From: Haplomitrium mnioides
Lineage: Eukaryota; Marchantiophyta; Haplomitriopsida; Calobryales
DNA: 24,883 nt
Assembly (NCBI GenBank): GCA_049999725.1
Contig: JBNGIS010008226.1
Span: forward strand, 1 to 24,883
Direction of reading: 5' to 3'
Part shown: one piece after another, positions 10,841-21,304 of the stretch
How the letters are laid out: each line of letters starts with the position of its first letter
Position numbering within the stretch: position 1 is the first letter of the stretch
Notes under the pieces: model-generated
Database searches by the model: none
Seen by the model: the letters and a program-made list of their open reading frames with translations, nothing else
What the model was told of the DNA's origin: nothing
Made by a program: the position numbers and the translations under genes

Positions 10841-11129
10841 ATCCTTGCTTTATGTGCGTGGTCCAGTGTGTGATGTCATGAACTCGCTTGCCTCTGAATC
10901 AGCACTCCCCTTTTTCGAGTTGTGCAGTGCAGCAGATCTCGCTTTTGCCTACTACGTGGAAAGACTTGAACAAGTTGGAAAAGTTGGTCCTACCAAACGA
11001 CGAAAAATTAAAGGAAGCTTCCATCTTCCAGCGAGACGACATTCGGGTTTTGATTGTAAAGAAATCGAGGAGACAAATGTTTGGAGGCAAAATATGAGAG
11101 ATCGTATTCAACTCAATGGATTTACAAAA

Positions 11130-11331
11130 GTGAAGAGGCTTGCGGCACGGCGGCGCTCTCTTCGATCTCCCCCTTCTTTTCTCTCTTCATACTCTGTATT
11201 TATACTTAAAAATTACCCTAAATTAACTTAACAAAACTAACCCTAAAGAGGGTCCACAAAATAAGACTCTACCCGTCATCCTACGGGTTACGCCATCCTA
11301 CGGATTATGTATAGAGCTTGGTATTTCAACA
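11130..11331 (-). mobile_element. Possible LTR fragment, minus orientation
   Basis: Read on the minus strand from 11331, the sequence opens with TGTTGAAATACC, a common plant copia LTR start. It then has TATAAATACAGAG near 11200 and a purine-rich stretch downstream. No matching CA end, second LTR, primer-binding site or pol was found, so this could equally be a host promoter. Confidence 0.3.
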
Positions 11332-12680
11332 TTGATTTCTTGCTACCTATGGACACGAGCATGAATGAAGACGGCCCACAGCCTCAACCAGTGAAAATTT
11401 TTGTGAAACCCACCACACAACACCACAGATTTTTTCGCTTTTGGATCTCTTGTTGGAGTTCAAACATAGACAGAAACCATTAGGCAGGCCAAGGAAGCTC
11501 AGCAGATTCATCTGTGACCAAACTTTCTACCACTGGTCCCATTCGGAATGGATACACCCTTATTATAGCTCGACAACCACTGTTCTATCCAGTGGCACTT
11601 TCTTGCCCGAGGAGAAGAAACCATCGTGTTGAGGGTGGTGTTGTTAGAGTTGATGATGAAAGTCTCAAGATTTAAACTCCCAATTACGTTGAGAATCACC
11701 GGGATGCACTCGTTTGTCAGCGCATTTTTTGGCTCTGAAGCCAAGCCATTAATGTAGTTTTCTACCTACTTTGTTTCTCACTCTGCTACCTCAACAATTC
11801 CTTTGTTCGGAATCTGAAACGCAATCAATTGTGAGCGTACACTATACTGCTGCATACTTGCAGCCCCATAATAGTCTCAGGCACAAATATCTACCTCACT
11901 ATCTATCACCTCCATATTACTGCGGCCCACTTGACGATGCACCCTGTTAACACCGAGAAGGCAGGAAACGCAAACCAGCAGTAGCCCCACATGCAAAGAT
12001 AGAGACAGCCCTACATTGCTTTTAAGCCAGACACGTAGCATTTTCCAATCCCACCTTGGTTGGCAGCCACACCTAGCATGTACCAATTCTGCATTATCCT
12101 CCTTCAATTTGCTACTATAGGCTTCCAAAAAGAGAAACAGTATCTTCGTATCTTACATGAGAAGCCCCAAGCCACTTTGCTCAATTCCTTGAAAGAAATT
12201 TTGCTCCACCAAATCCGACGATCATGGAGCCATCTTAGAAACATAGAATCTTCTGAGTCCCCAAAGTGTTCGCAGCCCACCTGCATGGAATGTTCTTCTA
12301 TCTGTGGGCAGATTTTGCTTGGGTTTCATGAATCTGGGGTTTATTGGAACCAGGCTTTTCCTTTCTACATGTAAGAGAACCGAGAAACCTGTGCACAAGT
12401 TGGTGGGATGCTGGGACCCGGCTCCATTTCTATGTGCTGATGCCTGGACAGACTGAAATTGATCGAATCAATGTTTTCACGATACGTCCTCCGCTATCCT
12501 CTTGACTAGGTAGTTCAAATGCAGGGAAGCATTTAGCCCCGACATTTGTTGCCTTTCTCTGTGCATCTTCCACGACGTCATGGCATCTCCGAATCCTCCT
12601 TATCTACATTACTCGGGCTCCGAGTCATTCCTTTGAACCCGACAAAAAGTAAACAAGCCAGAACTTTTGCTCCCAGCTCC
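11332..12680. other. Intergenic stretch, no recognised gene
   Basis: Minus-strand open frames at 11508-11744, 11877-12128 (with a hydrophobic stretch) and 12104-12286 have no recognised domain and no clear joining splice sites. They might be relics of a lost gene, but I cannot support one. Confidence 0.4.
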
Positions 12681-12812
12681 TTACGTCAGCTCTGGTTCAC
12701 CGTTGTTACGTCAGCTTCTGCTTCCCAACGCTACGTCAGCTTCTGCTGCTTCAAGTTGTTACGTGGGCTTTCCTGCTTCAAGTTGTTACGTGGGCTTTCC
12801 TGCTTCAAGTTG
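12681..12812. repeat. ACGT-core minisatellite, about 26 bp, five copies
   Basis: Units begin at 12681, 12706, 12732, 12759 and 12786. The last two are identical 27-mers beginning TTACGTGGGCTTTCC. The first three carry ACGTCA and the last two ACGTGGGC, both cores bound by plant bZIP factors. A further GACGTCA lies at 12574-12580. Confidence 0.85.
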
Positions 12813-13172
12813 CAATCTGTCTGACACCGTTAGATAAGCAGGCAGGGAGGCAGCCATTGCCCACACTACAGGGTCTTGGACGAAGCATGATGAACATGTC
12901 AATCTCGGAATATCCATTTCCTTTGGTATCTTCTCGTGTTGATGTTGTGTCAACGCCGCCCTCCTGTCCAGCTGTTGCTCGACAGCAGCCTTGGCATAAT
13001 AACGAGGCATCCTGTCTTTTGAACGAGCACGGATTTCAGATGCTCCTTTGGTAGTGGACGACATTTTCCACGAGTTTGAAGAGCCGCCTCTACAACTTTA
13101 ATGATTGTCAACGAGAGACTCAATTTTGACATTTCATGTCCTTTTCCAGGATCAAAACTCATTTACTAAAAT
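12813..13172. other. 3' flank of the helicase gene
   Basis: This is the likely 3' UTR region of the minus-strand helicase. A 92-codon frame at 12786-13064 (minus) lacks family features and overlaps the minisatellite. I saw no canonical AATAAA on the minus strand here. Confidence 0.4.
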
Positions 13173-16100
13173 TTAAGAATCGTCTACATCCTCATCAAAA
13201 TCTCCGTTATTTTCTACATCCTCATCTTCATCTGAGTACTCTTCCATCTCTTCATCGTCCTCCATTGCTTGCTCTGCAGACTTTGCCAACTGCCTTTCAG
13301 CTTGCTGTTGCTTGTTCAGCCTTTCTTGTTCATCGAGCTTTTTCATTGCGGCTAGACTTTGGTCATTGAACATCACGTGATATGGCTTTGTAGCCTGCAA
13401 TACACAAATCCATCTCTTTTAGAATTTTGCAGGTGTAAAATACAGAACTAAACATACAAAACTGCCATGAGAAAACATGCACCCACCTTGAAAAGTCTCA
13501 GCCTCTCTTCTGCACTGGCTATCAGGTTCCTCCAGTGCTTGTCTTGCTTTAACGCAGCCGAGTTGCCTACCACCTGGTTTCAATACTTCTCTGTCAAGAC
13601 CATGGCTAAGGAGAAACATAGTTATTACGAATGGATCATGCGCTAAGCCTTAGCTAGAAGATATATATTACCAGCATGGAAGCCCTGGCTCGTGTAAGGC
13701 CAACATTCATCCTGCGGAAATCTGAAACAAAACCAATACCTCCTTTGGCATTGGCACGAACACAAGAAAATATGGCAATGTCCTTTTCTCGTCCCTGCCA
13801 GAATCAGATGATATGTCATCGCTTAGATCCCACATGATATTGAATTTAAATTCTGTAAGCGAGCGAATTAATAGTAGTTTTGATACCAAGGATGTTGCAA
13901 TAGTACCTGGAATCCATCTACAGTATTGATGTCCACAAGGCGGGCGGCATCTACACCAAGCACTTCTTTGAAACGCTCTCGCAGCAACTTCACCTGCTGC
14001 TTGTATGGTGATATTACTGCCACATGTGGACCATCCTTCAGTGATGGATAATTGGCAACCATATGCCGATAAAGGACCAGCACAAATTCTATCTCATCAG
14101 TGTTTACCCATGATCCACTTCCTCCAGGCTGAGTCTCCTTCCCTGGAAGATCAAAGAAAGCAAAGGGTCCAAAGCACCGGTGTTCATGCCAAGGTCTGGC
14201 AGTCTGCCGCTCAACCTCACTTCCATCCTCCAATTCCTCTGCATAAAATTCTTTGGAAGGAAACTCACGTATCTAATAACAGAACATATACAAGACAACC
14301 ACAGCTGTAAATATGTGATAAACAAGACGCATGACACAAGGTTTTTTTTCTCAAGGACACTGTAAACTGAACAGAAGTTTGCCCATATAGAGTGTGTACC
14401 TGTGGATGCATGCGGTACTGAGTCTTTAGCATCTGTACTGGATAACCTGCTTTTTGAAAACGCTTGAAAAGGCTCATATCATAGCTGCAACTCCAAATTC
14501 AAGGTCAATTGGGTCGTGATGTCTTATTAATTGCATTTACCCCAACAAAAGCAGCATAATTAAAAGAGAACAATGATAAGGTTAGTTACCCATGTTGCAC
14601 AGCACAAGATGAAAGGACTGTAGCTGGTAACTGAAGAGGATCCCCAACCTGCAGTTCATGACTTGCACTGATATCTTAACAAGTCTGTAGTTTTGGCGTC
14701 AGCGATAAAGTAACAGAGATCCAAAAGGAAAATCGCACTTTCATGATTACACAGAGACTTTTCCACAGATTGCCAATATGTTGGCAACAGCAATTGAAAG
14801 CTAGAGTATACTGCAATTGGCTGATGAAAGTAAAGAAGACCACACCAGAAATACTTGTCTGCAGCCATGTGTAAGCGGTACCATGGTTGAAGGCTCTACC
14901 TATAAATGTACACAAGTGAATCGATAAGAACTTGCTCAAAACTAATAATAGTTGTAAACTATGCTACAAAGCAAATACTCTGCTCCTGGTAGTAACTAAA
15001 CATTAAAGTACTTGCTTCAGCTATTGTTCTTGCTGAGTTGTACTCAAATTATAGTTATGAAGATGTGGAGAGTAAAACTGACCACAAAAACAAGTAAATG
15101 GAAGCTGCAATAGTCTAGGAAAAACCGACACACATTGCAACTGCACAACCCTAGAGTGCAGGCTTCACAATGTGGTGTCAGACACAGTTTCAGACTATTC
15201 AGCCTCATCATGTGTAGCAGCAGTAACAAGCTGCCACAACTTCCTGCTGGTTTTGTCAGTTCCCGATAGCAGGTCCTGATCAATCTTTGTACTGAGTTTC
15301 TGCCACTTTCCAGAAGTAGCGGGAAGACTCAGTCATGATGATGCGTAGCACTCCACCAAGAATCCAAACTAATCAAAATCTGTCAACTCTCAAGCATCAG
15401 CTTGTGACATCATTCATTTCACTTTAATTTGATCCTGTGAAGCAGACATCCAAGAGAATAACTCTCAGAGAGGTCTGTTGAAAGGTTAGTGAGTGGGGCC
15501 TTCTGTACCGAGAACATTGCACATGAAGCACATCACTGGCGACAACTTCGATGCAGAACATCCCCTAAAGTCACTGGAAAATATAGTTCTGAAGATGTGG
15601 AGAGTAAAACTAACCACAAAAACAAATAAATGGAAGCTGCAATATTCTAGGAAAAGCCTACACACATCGCAGCTGCACAACACTAGTTTCACTCAAAGAA
15701 AATCACTTCACAGATAATAAAGTGTACTCACAGCCTGTGCTGCTTCGTCAATTACAACAACATCAAATCCACGATTCATCCTCTTGAAAATTCCTGCACC
15801 ACTAAAACTGAGTGTGGAGCATACCTGCCAGGAATCTGCTTGAGTTATTGAGCTCACTCCAAAACTAAAATAAAAAACAGCCTTCATAGTCGTTGAATTG
15901 CAAAACAAAGTTACTTTACAACAGAGTTAAATTTGACATCTGACACATTCTACTACCATAGCTGCCAAATGTCAAGTGAGATAGGAAACTGATTGCACAC
16001 AATTGCAGCTTCATCAAGAATCGCAATTCGCATGCGATCACGCTCCATGCCTGCATTTCCTGAACGAGGACCTGACGTAACTGCAGAGCGCTCAGTGCTA

Positions 16101-17348
16101 CTCAGGCGATGTTGCACCTAGCATCCAGTTCAAGGGTTACAATTTATATTACCGAAAGAGATACTGAGAAACGATAAAAAAGCTATGTAAATATTTACCA
16201 AGGTATCCATGCAGACAGAGTGCACAGAATGATGTGCATTGAGGCCCACACGCACTAGACTTGGTGTATACAGCATTCCGTTGTCATCACGTAAACCTAT
16301 ATATAGACCAATCCAGGTATGTCGTAGGGTTTGCGAAATGTATCTTTAAAACATAAACCGATGGTTTGGTGGCAAAAATGAATGAAAGATTAATTTCAAG
16401 CATTATGCAACGCATAATACCTGTCCGAAGTAGCCGGAGCACGATCTCATCTAGAGCAGAATTGGAAGGTGCGCAAACAAGAACATGCGCATGCGATTTT
16501 CGTTTCGGCCCCACTGTCTCTGATCTCTACATGCAACCAAAGACATGGTAGGCCAGTTATGCTCAATGAAGTTAGTAGTCTACAGAGGCTCAACCACAGG
16601 CAACCACCATAACCACCGCACAGAAACCACAATAAAACTTACAAATTCATTGCCTGAAGTAGGGAAGAATCCGTCATCTCCATCAATTGGCATAATCAAG
16701 TCACGTGGATTACCTCTTTTTCCATGCCAGGGTGAAGCCGTCATCCAGTTTTCTATCCTGCAAAATATTTCCTTCGCTTTAAATTGTGTAAAAAATTAAG
16801 CACTGCTTGTATTCCTCGTAAGAATTAATTACTCAGTCAAGGAGCTTGTATGATTGGCACTTGACAGACAGTCAGCAAAGACATACTTGGATATCTTATG
16901 AAAAGGATTTGCAAACCACAATTGAGCCAACATAAAATTCACTTTCAGAATCAACACTTAAATTGGGCAACATAAACTCCAGCCAAAACCTGTTTCATCA
17001 ACTAGTATACTTTAGCGTCCCAAAGTTTTCTGCATTTAGGTTTCTTCTGGGGACAAGTCCTAATGGTAGTACAGGTTACCATACTTTTGCTCCTTGGTCA
17101 ACTCTGGTCGTACAATGATTTTGTAGCCACCGTTTCTGCAACAGAAAATTTGGCCTCAACAAAGCCAGTACAAAGAAACTTTAACAAAACCTGGACACTG
17201 CCTGAAAGGTTGTGAGCTACAAACATAAAACAGCTGCCATAAACAGCAAAATGATATACATCTTGGAATGAAGCCTTGCAGGCGTGGCATGCAAAATGAC
17301 ACTCAGCAACCCTAGTATGGTCTGTGTCTTGCCTGTTCCTGGTGGACC
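13173..17348 (-). CDS. MAA3: MAA3-like Sen1/Upf1 superfamily 1 helicase, 5' exons not found
   Basis: Fourteen exons join in frame (1665 nt, 554 residues plus stop): 17260-17348, 17085-17135, 16643-16757, 16421-16526, 16199-16296, 16001-16117, 15732-15824, 14846-14899, 14590-14648, 14400-14484, 13907-14272, 13672-13794, 13487-13573 and 13173-13394. All introns are GT-AG. Counting from the first Gly, the motifs are Walker A GPPGTGKT (1-8), Ia [13 protein letters not shown] (100-112), Walker B DEAAQA (218-223), [13 protein letters not shown] (243 onward), IV QYRMHP (283-288), V DGFQGREKD (408-416) and [13 protein letters not shown] (438-448). The tail (524-554) is acidic. The closest family I recognise is Arabidopsis MAA3 (At4g15570), a Sen1-like helicase needed in female gametophyte development; Sen1 acts in transcription termination and R-loop removal. 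MAA3 has a few hundred residues before Walker A. The AG acceptor at 17349-17350 shows that upstream exons existed, but only retroelements are seen there. Confidence 0.92.
15046..15154. repeat. Intronic direct repeat, copy 1
   Basis: This 109-bp segment matches 15578-15686 with about ten differences. Both lie in the same 832-nt helicase intron (14900-15731), 532 bp apart. It includes the shared phrase GATGTGGAGAGTAAAAC. Confidence 0.88.
15578..15686. repeat. Intronic direct repeat, copy 2
   Basis: This is the partner of 15046-15154, in the same orientation and about 90 percent identical by eye. I do not recognise the unit as a known element. Confidence 0.88.
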
Positions 17349-17641
17349 CTACAATCAAGTGAAACACATAATCAGAGAATTGATTTGAATTGATTTAAGT
17401 TCCAAAGGTCAAAAGGAACTGGAGTACAATGCATACCAAGGTGTGATAAAAGAAGTAACCAAATAGAAATCCATAAACAGTAAACAGAAAATACAAGGAG
17501 GGCCATGCCCACCTGAAAAGAAATGCGCTCAAACTCTAAATCTAACTACAAAGAAAGCCATCATGTTACATGTTGAGTTGGACTGTGAGGACTAGAGAAC
17601 AAGCCAACCCTGGTAAGGGTAGTTGTGAAAGTGTAGACCAT
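17349..17641. other. Upstream intron of the helicase, no clear exon
   Basis: The minus-strand acceptor TTGATTGTAG lies just before the Walker A exon. I searched this stretch for the conserved residues that precede GPPGTGKT (family form FVLIQ) and did not find them convincingly. Confidence 0.5.
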
Positions 17642-18020
17642 TCAACCAAAAAGGTCATGGAATCTCCCACGGATCTCAGAGTAATGTGGACAGGTGAAGA
17701 TGATATGGTGTTCATCCTTGGTAACTTGTAGGTTGCACTGAAGGCAGACCAGCTTCTCCAGTAGCATCTTGTCGTTAACCTTGAACCACTTGGCGGCTTG
17801 ACATTACAGATGGTGGACCAGATTAACCTGTAGTGTATTTCAAGGTCCTGAATGCTGCAATCCTGAATGGATTGCCAAAAGACCTTGAAGTAATGGGTCT
17901 AGAGATGGTCTATCAGGTTGCTGCTTAATCTGATAGAAGAGCCTCAATGTTTAGGCCCCATCTCTCCACCCACTTCCTGTATGATTGGTTGTACCAGTTC
18001 CAGATCATCACATTTTTTGA
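17642..18020 (-). pseudogene. LINE reverse transcriptase C-terminal relic (zf-RVT type)
   Basis: The frame from 17804 to 17642 reads CQAAKWFKVNDKMLLEKL, then a zinc-knuckle-like C-x2-C (CLQC) and DEHHIIFTCPHYSEIRGRF before a TGA. This C-x2-C...H-x4-C layout is typical of the zf-RVT domain after plant LINE reverse transcriptases. Further upstream, 18020-17928 encodes NWYNQSYRKWVERWG before another stop. The frames are broken and no RT core remains. LTR A starts immediately beyond. Confidence 0.65.
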
Positions 18021-18023
18021 TGC

Positions 18024-18778
18024 TGCTGGAAACTTTGAATGGGAGAAATGATCCTGGGAGGATCATATGAAGGGAATTTTCCCTTGCTGGTTCTCTACTA
18101 GATTAGTTAGAAATAGCCATTTTAGTGAAGGTTTTAGAGGGGGTGACATGGCAGCTCCTGAAGGCACCACATATCATCACTAGGAGGTTTCTTGGAAAAT
18201 AGATTCTTGGTCTCAGGAGGCAGATATGACCATGCTCATGCAGTTGCATACAAAGAAAATCATGAGGGTGCAGGTAAACACCAATATGCTGCAGATGTAC
18301 CAACCGCAATGGTCTCTTTCACCTGCTGGACTCCGCCGCAAGGCTCATAGATTTGACTGGGCACCCACAGAAATCCACCCCACTGTTGGTAATGTATAGA
18401 GTAAATCGACAGAGGAGCTGCTCATGGCATCCTCATTTGCAAACACATTCATTTGTCTCATCGTGTATCTGCATTTTACGCGTCCTAAGGAGAATCGCGC
18501 CTGAAGGGAGGAGGCTGTTTTTCTGACGTAGGCAGAATTGTGACAGGTGGAGCAAGTCGTTCACTGCAAGCGAAGGAAGCCTTGTGAACCATCTGGTAAT
18601 ATTTCCTGCAGAGGAGCTCGCTTTGCAAAGTCGCATTTTTCCCACAGGAGGAAACCTGCGTTTTGCAGGCGGACCCTTATGAGGATATCACGTTTAATGT
18701 TTTCCCTTTCCCACCATTCTCCCCATTTTTGGTTATTTGCTGCTGCACTATCATCAAGTCCTATTGGTAATTCCAACC
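18024..18778 (+). mobile_element. Copia-family LTR, copy A
   Basis: It begins near TGCTGGAAAC (the family start is TGT-GGAA) and ends TTCCAACC (the family end is TTCCAACA). It shares with copies B and C the phrases CTCAGGAGGCAGAT (with C), GGCATCCTCATTTGCAAACA (with small changes) and AAGGAGAATCGCG, in the same order. Its TATA box appears decayed (TATAGAGTAAAT near 18396). I see no clear target duplication. It separates an L1 ORF1 relic from the zf-RVT relic. Confidence 0.72.
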
Positions 18779-19311
18779 TCTTGCTGGTCTCTTGCGTTGA
18801 TCAGGGATTTCTCTGTTGCCTTGCACTGGTGTTCTATAAGTTGGATGTGCTGCTTGAGCACCTCGATCTTGGTTGTTTGCTTTTCCTCCAGGCCTTCCTC
18901 GTGTTTGTGTTCCTGGATGCTCTGCTTGAGCTCCCTCATGTCGGCTGTGTGGCTATCCTCCAGATCTTACAGTGCGTTGTCTGTGGTCTTCTGAATATTT
19001 TCTAGCATGTCACAGAGGTAATCCAACTTCAGTGGTTGCCACCAGAGTTAGTTTCCTTCAGGTCCTGTATCTGTTTAGCTGAGTCAGTTCTCTGTTTGTC
19101 CAGTTGTTCTGCAAGAGATTAAACCAGGTACTCTAATGCCATTTGGTCCAGGCACTCACAGTTTCTCTTTGGGTCATCCTGATTTCTGGCCAGTCTGTCT
19201 TGGACGTTGTTTGGTCCCATTCTGGTCCTGATTGTCATTCTGGGATGGGGCAGGCTGTCCATCCTGTCCCTTGTCCAGGGCCTGCCTCAGGAAATTGCTC
19301 AGAGCAGAGTC
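18777..19311 (-). pseudogene. L1-type ORF1 N-terminal coiled-coil relic, copy A
   Basis: Reading down from 19311: LRQALDKGQDGQPAPSQ and a Gln/Asn-rich stretch to a stop at 19174, then LAEQLDKQRTDSAKQIQDL, then 19026-18777 with LCDMLENIQKTTDNAL, one TAA, and a long heptad-like helix including IEVLKQHIQLIEHQCKA. It stops at RDQQ, exactly where LTR A begins. The matching copy at 21543-21747 shows that this is repeated mobile sequence. Coiled coils precede the RRM in L1 ORF1 proteins. Confidence 0.65.
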
Positions 19312-19639
19312 TTCACAGAAAAGCAGAGCCTGTACAGGAAGGGCAGAGGCTGCACCAAAAAGAGTAGAGCCTAAAAAGTAAAACCAAATGAATATGAAGA
19401 AGCCTTGCAGACTCAGAGAGCTGCTATTGAAACTCCCCAGAGGAAATGATCAGACTCTAGACAACTGTAGAACAGAGTAGTCCTGCACAGATGCCAGTGT
19501 CTACCCACTTCAAGAGAAATTGTCCCCTGCACTACGGAACCCAGCACCAAAAAGACCCCCTCAGATGCCCAACACTGGCAAACCAAGGGATAGACCTGCA
19601 CGTAGGAGTGCTGCCTAAGACAGGTGTAGATTATAGAGA

Positions 19640-19790
19640 ACATAATAGACTAGAATAGAATTCGATTCAAGTCCAGAACCAGCCATAGGACCACAAGGAC
19701 TAAGAATAAAATAGAATAGAATTCATTTAAGGTCCCATGCCAGGCGTAAGGCCATTAAGATCAAGAAGTACAAAAGCTCATCAGGGTTCT
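19640..19790. repeat. Imperfect dimer around GAATAGAATTC
   Basis: Two related segments lie in tandem (about 19653-19708 and 19709-19770). Each starts GAATAGAATTC and continues to a GGCC or GGACC-rich part and then AAG. The first matches 23703-23760 in inverted orientation, so it belongs to a dispersed repeat. Confidence 0.6.
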
Positions 19791-19996
19791 GGAAATGAAA
19801 GTTACAACAGTGGTCCACCACCAGAGGCAAAACTGGGGGCTAGCTAAGGCGCCATGGACTAAGATCAAGTGCAATAGTGAAAATTCATAATCATACGAGA
19901 TCTAACTATATGTCTGTGTTGACAGTAAAGACTAACTAACACAGGAGGAGAGCATGCTAGTCAAGGTCATTGGTAAATCTCAGTCTGGCAAAGGGG

Positions 19997-20368
19997 TTAG
20001 GATCTGCATCGTTTGCCCCCAGAGCACAGCCTGTTTCCCCTCCATCCAAGCTGCCTTCATATTTCCGTTTTGGTTGAAAGGTTTCTTTGTTGGTCTGGTG
20101 AGAGGTCCTCGAAGACCCAGAGAGGTTGGACCTTCAGGGTTTTCTTGGATGTCCAGAGAGCCAGTTGGTCTTTGGCAATCTGGAATCTGATCAGAATTGG
20201 TTGGCCCTAGCTTGAGGGCTTGCCAATTCTCTAACATGTCAAGTCCAGCTTTTCAATGCCACATGGTCGTAGGATCTGTTGGTGTATGAGCTCATGAGTG
20301 TTTTCAGTTGGTTTCTTTGATAGCCTGTGGACGATGAGGTTCAGTTTGAGCACTTGCAGCTCCCATTC
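19997..20368 (-). pseudogene. L1-type ORF1 relic: RRM and C-terminal domain
   Basis: One frame from 20368 to a stop at 19997 reads EWELQVLKLNLIVHRL, then PTENTHELI, then IEKLDLTC-stop-RIGKPSS-stop-GQPILIRF, then VFEDLSPDQQRN. This matches the L1 ORF1p plan: RRM (LxVHGL... HRIGK... RPILVRF) followed by the C-terminal domain (DLS-E/D). Three internal stops show decay. On its upstream side is LTR B; bridging the LTR joins the frame to VLRILKEER at 21342-21295 and then to the coiled coil near 21543-21747. Confidence 0.75.
20364..20368 (+). repeat. Left target-site duplication of solo LTR B
   Basis: CATTC lies immediately left of the LTR start; CGTTC lies immediately right of its end. Four of five bases match, as expected for an old 5-bp copia target duplication. 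Confidence 0.6.
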
Positions 20369-20814
20369 TGTTGTAAATTGGCAGCCTCACAATTTTCTGC
20401 TGAGGAATTGCCTGATCCTGCTCAGGAATTCCTGCAACACACTTCCTTTGTGAAGTGTCCCTGTGATTGATTTTGTTTAGCTAGTTTAGGATTCTAGCTA
20501 GTTTAGAGGCACTTTAGGGAATGGTGATTTCAGGGTGTGCCACTTGGAGGCACCTCGTGGTGACACGTGTCAGCACCAGGAAGGTCTTTAGGGACAATTA
20601 TCATTTCTTGTCCATTGCATAAAATAGATGAAGCACATGCAAGCGTGCATGTGCTCACACAGGTAATAACATAGGAGTGTAGGTGAAAAATTGAATGTGC
20701 AGCTCTTGTCCATACTTGTTGAAAAGTCTGCTTCACCTGCACTGATTCAAGCGCCCACAGATTTTGAACAGGGCGCCCATAGAAATCCAGCCTATTGGCT
20801 GGTATTGTATTGTG

Positions 20815-20822
20815 TATATAAA
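20815..20822 (+). promoter_or_regulatory. TATA box in LTR B
   Basis: TATATAAA lies about 30 nt upstream of the shared phrase GAGCTCATCGCATCCTCG. The same box is kept in copy C (TATAAAT at 22658-22664, minus). Confidence 0.6.
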
Positions 20823-20893
20823 TCTGAGGAAGAGGAGCTCATCGCATCCTCGTTTGCAATACATTCATAAGCATCTCGTTCTTAGGCATTTAA

Positions 20894-21058
20894 GGGAGAA
20901 TAGCGTCTGCAGAAAGGAGATCTTTTTTCTCAACTAAGGAGAATCGCGTCTGCAGAAAGGAGGTCGTTTTTCTAAGGAGAATTGTGTCTGAAGAAAGGAG
21001 GTCGTTTTTCTCATCAAGGGAAAATCGTGATTGCAGGGAAAGGCCGTTTTTCTGCATC
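20894..21058 (+). repeat. Tandem leader repeat inside LTR B, about 40 bp by four
   Basis: Units start at 20894, 20938, 20976 and 21018. Each resembles GGAGAATCGCGTCTGCAGAA followed by GGAGGTCGTTTTTCT. LTR copies A and C have one such unit, so B has an expansion. Confidence 0.8.
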
Positions 21059-21294
21059 GATAGCAGAAAAATGACCAGGGGAGCAAGACGTTTCTGCAAG
21101 GGAAGGCCTATTCGAAGTTGTCTGGCGTTTTTCCTGCTGAGGAGCTCAACTCATGAAGTGACTAAAACATGAATTCGCTGTCAGGAGTAAAAGCGTGATT
21201 TGCAGGGTATCACATTCTTTTTTTCTCACGATTCTCATCTAAAGTGGATTTTCGCTGCTGCAATATCATCAAATCGATTTTGATATTTCCAACA

Positions 21295-21299
21295 CGTTC
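21295..21299 (+). repeat. Right target-site duplication of solo LTR B
   Basis: CGTTC directly follows the TTTCCAACA end and matches CATTC on the other side at four of five bases. Confidence 0.6.
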
Positions 21300-21304
21300 T
21301 TCCT

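Larger units (their letters stand above)
20369..21294 (+). mobile_element. Copia-family solo LTR, copy B
   Basis: This 926-bp LTR starts TGTTGTAAATTGG and ends TTTCCAACA (family form TG...CA). A TATA box TATATAAA is at 20815-20822, followed by a leader-like stretch, so this LTR looks like a promoter unit. It is flanked by near-matching 5-bp duplications, with no pol or second LTR attached, which defines a solo LTR formed by recombination. It lies within an L1 ORF1 relic. Confidence 0.85.

Noticed and set aside
10845-11231. 128-codon plus-strand frame, basic at its C-terminus, and an opposing minus frame starting MSSRWKMEASF
   Set aside because: Both strands are open over the same bases and neither gives a clear gag or host domain, so no gene can be supported.
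11877-12286. Minus-strand frames with a hydrophobic helix, considered as a membrane protein gene
   Set aside because: The two frames cannot be joined by convincing splice sites and neither shows a known family.
12786-13064. 92-codon minus-strand frame past the helicase stop
   Set aside because: It begins in the 3' flank, runs into the minisatellite and has no family signal.
17513-17545. Possible 33-nt helicase mini-exon (minus) ending in ISFQ before GPPGTGKT
   Set aside because: It has an AG before and GT after and is phase 0, but its residues LDLEFERISFQ do not match the family form before Walker A, and such a short match to splice rules is easily found by chance.
18547-19005. 152-codon plus-strand frame, Leu- and Cys-rich
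   Set aside because: It is the antisense of the coiled-coil ORF1 relic and of LTR A, whose minus-strand reading is supported by a second copy.
19140-20240. GGACC words resembling the palindromes at 94-590
   Set aside because: They are isolated, lack the regular spacing and do not form paired arms consistently.
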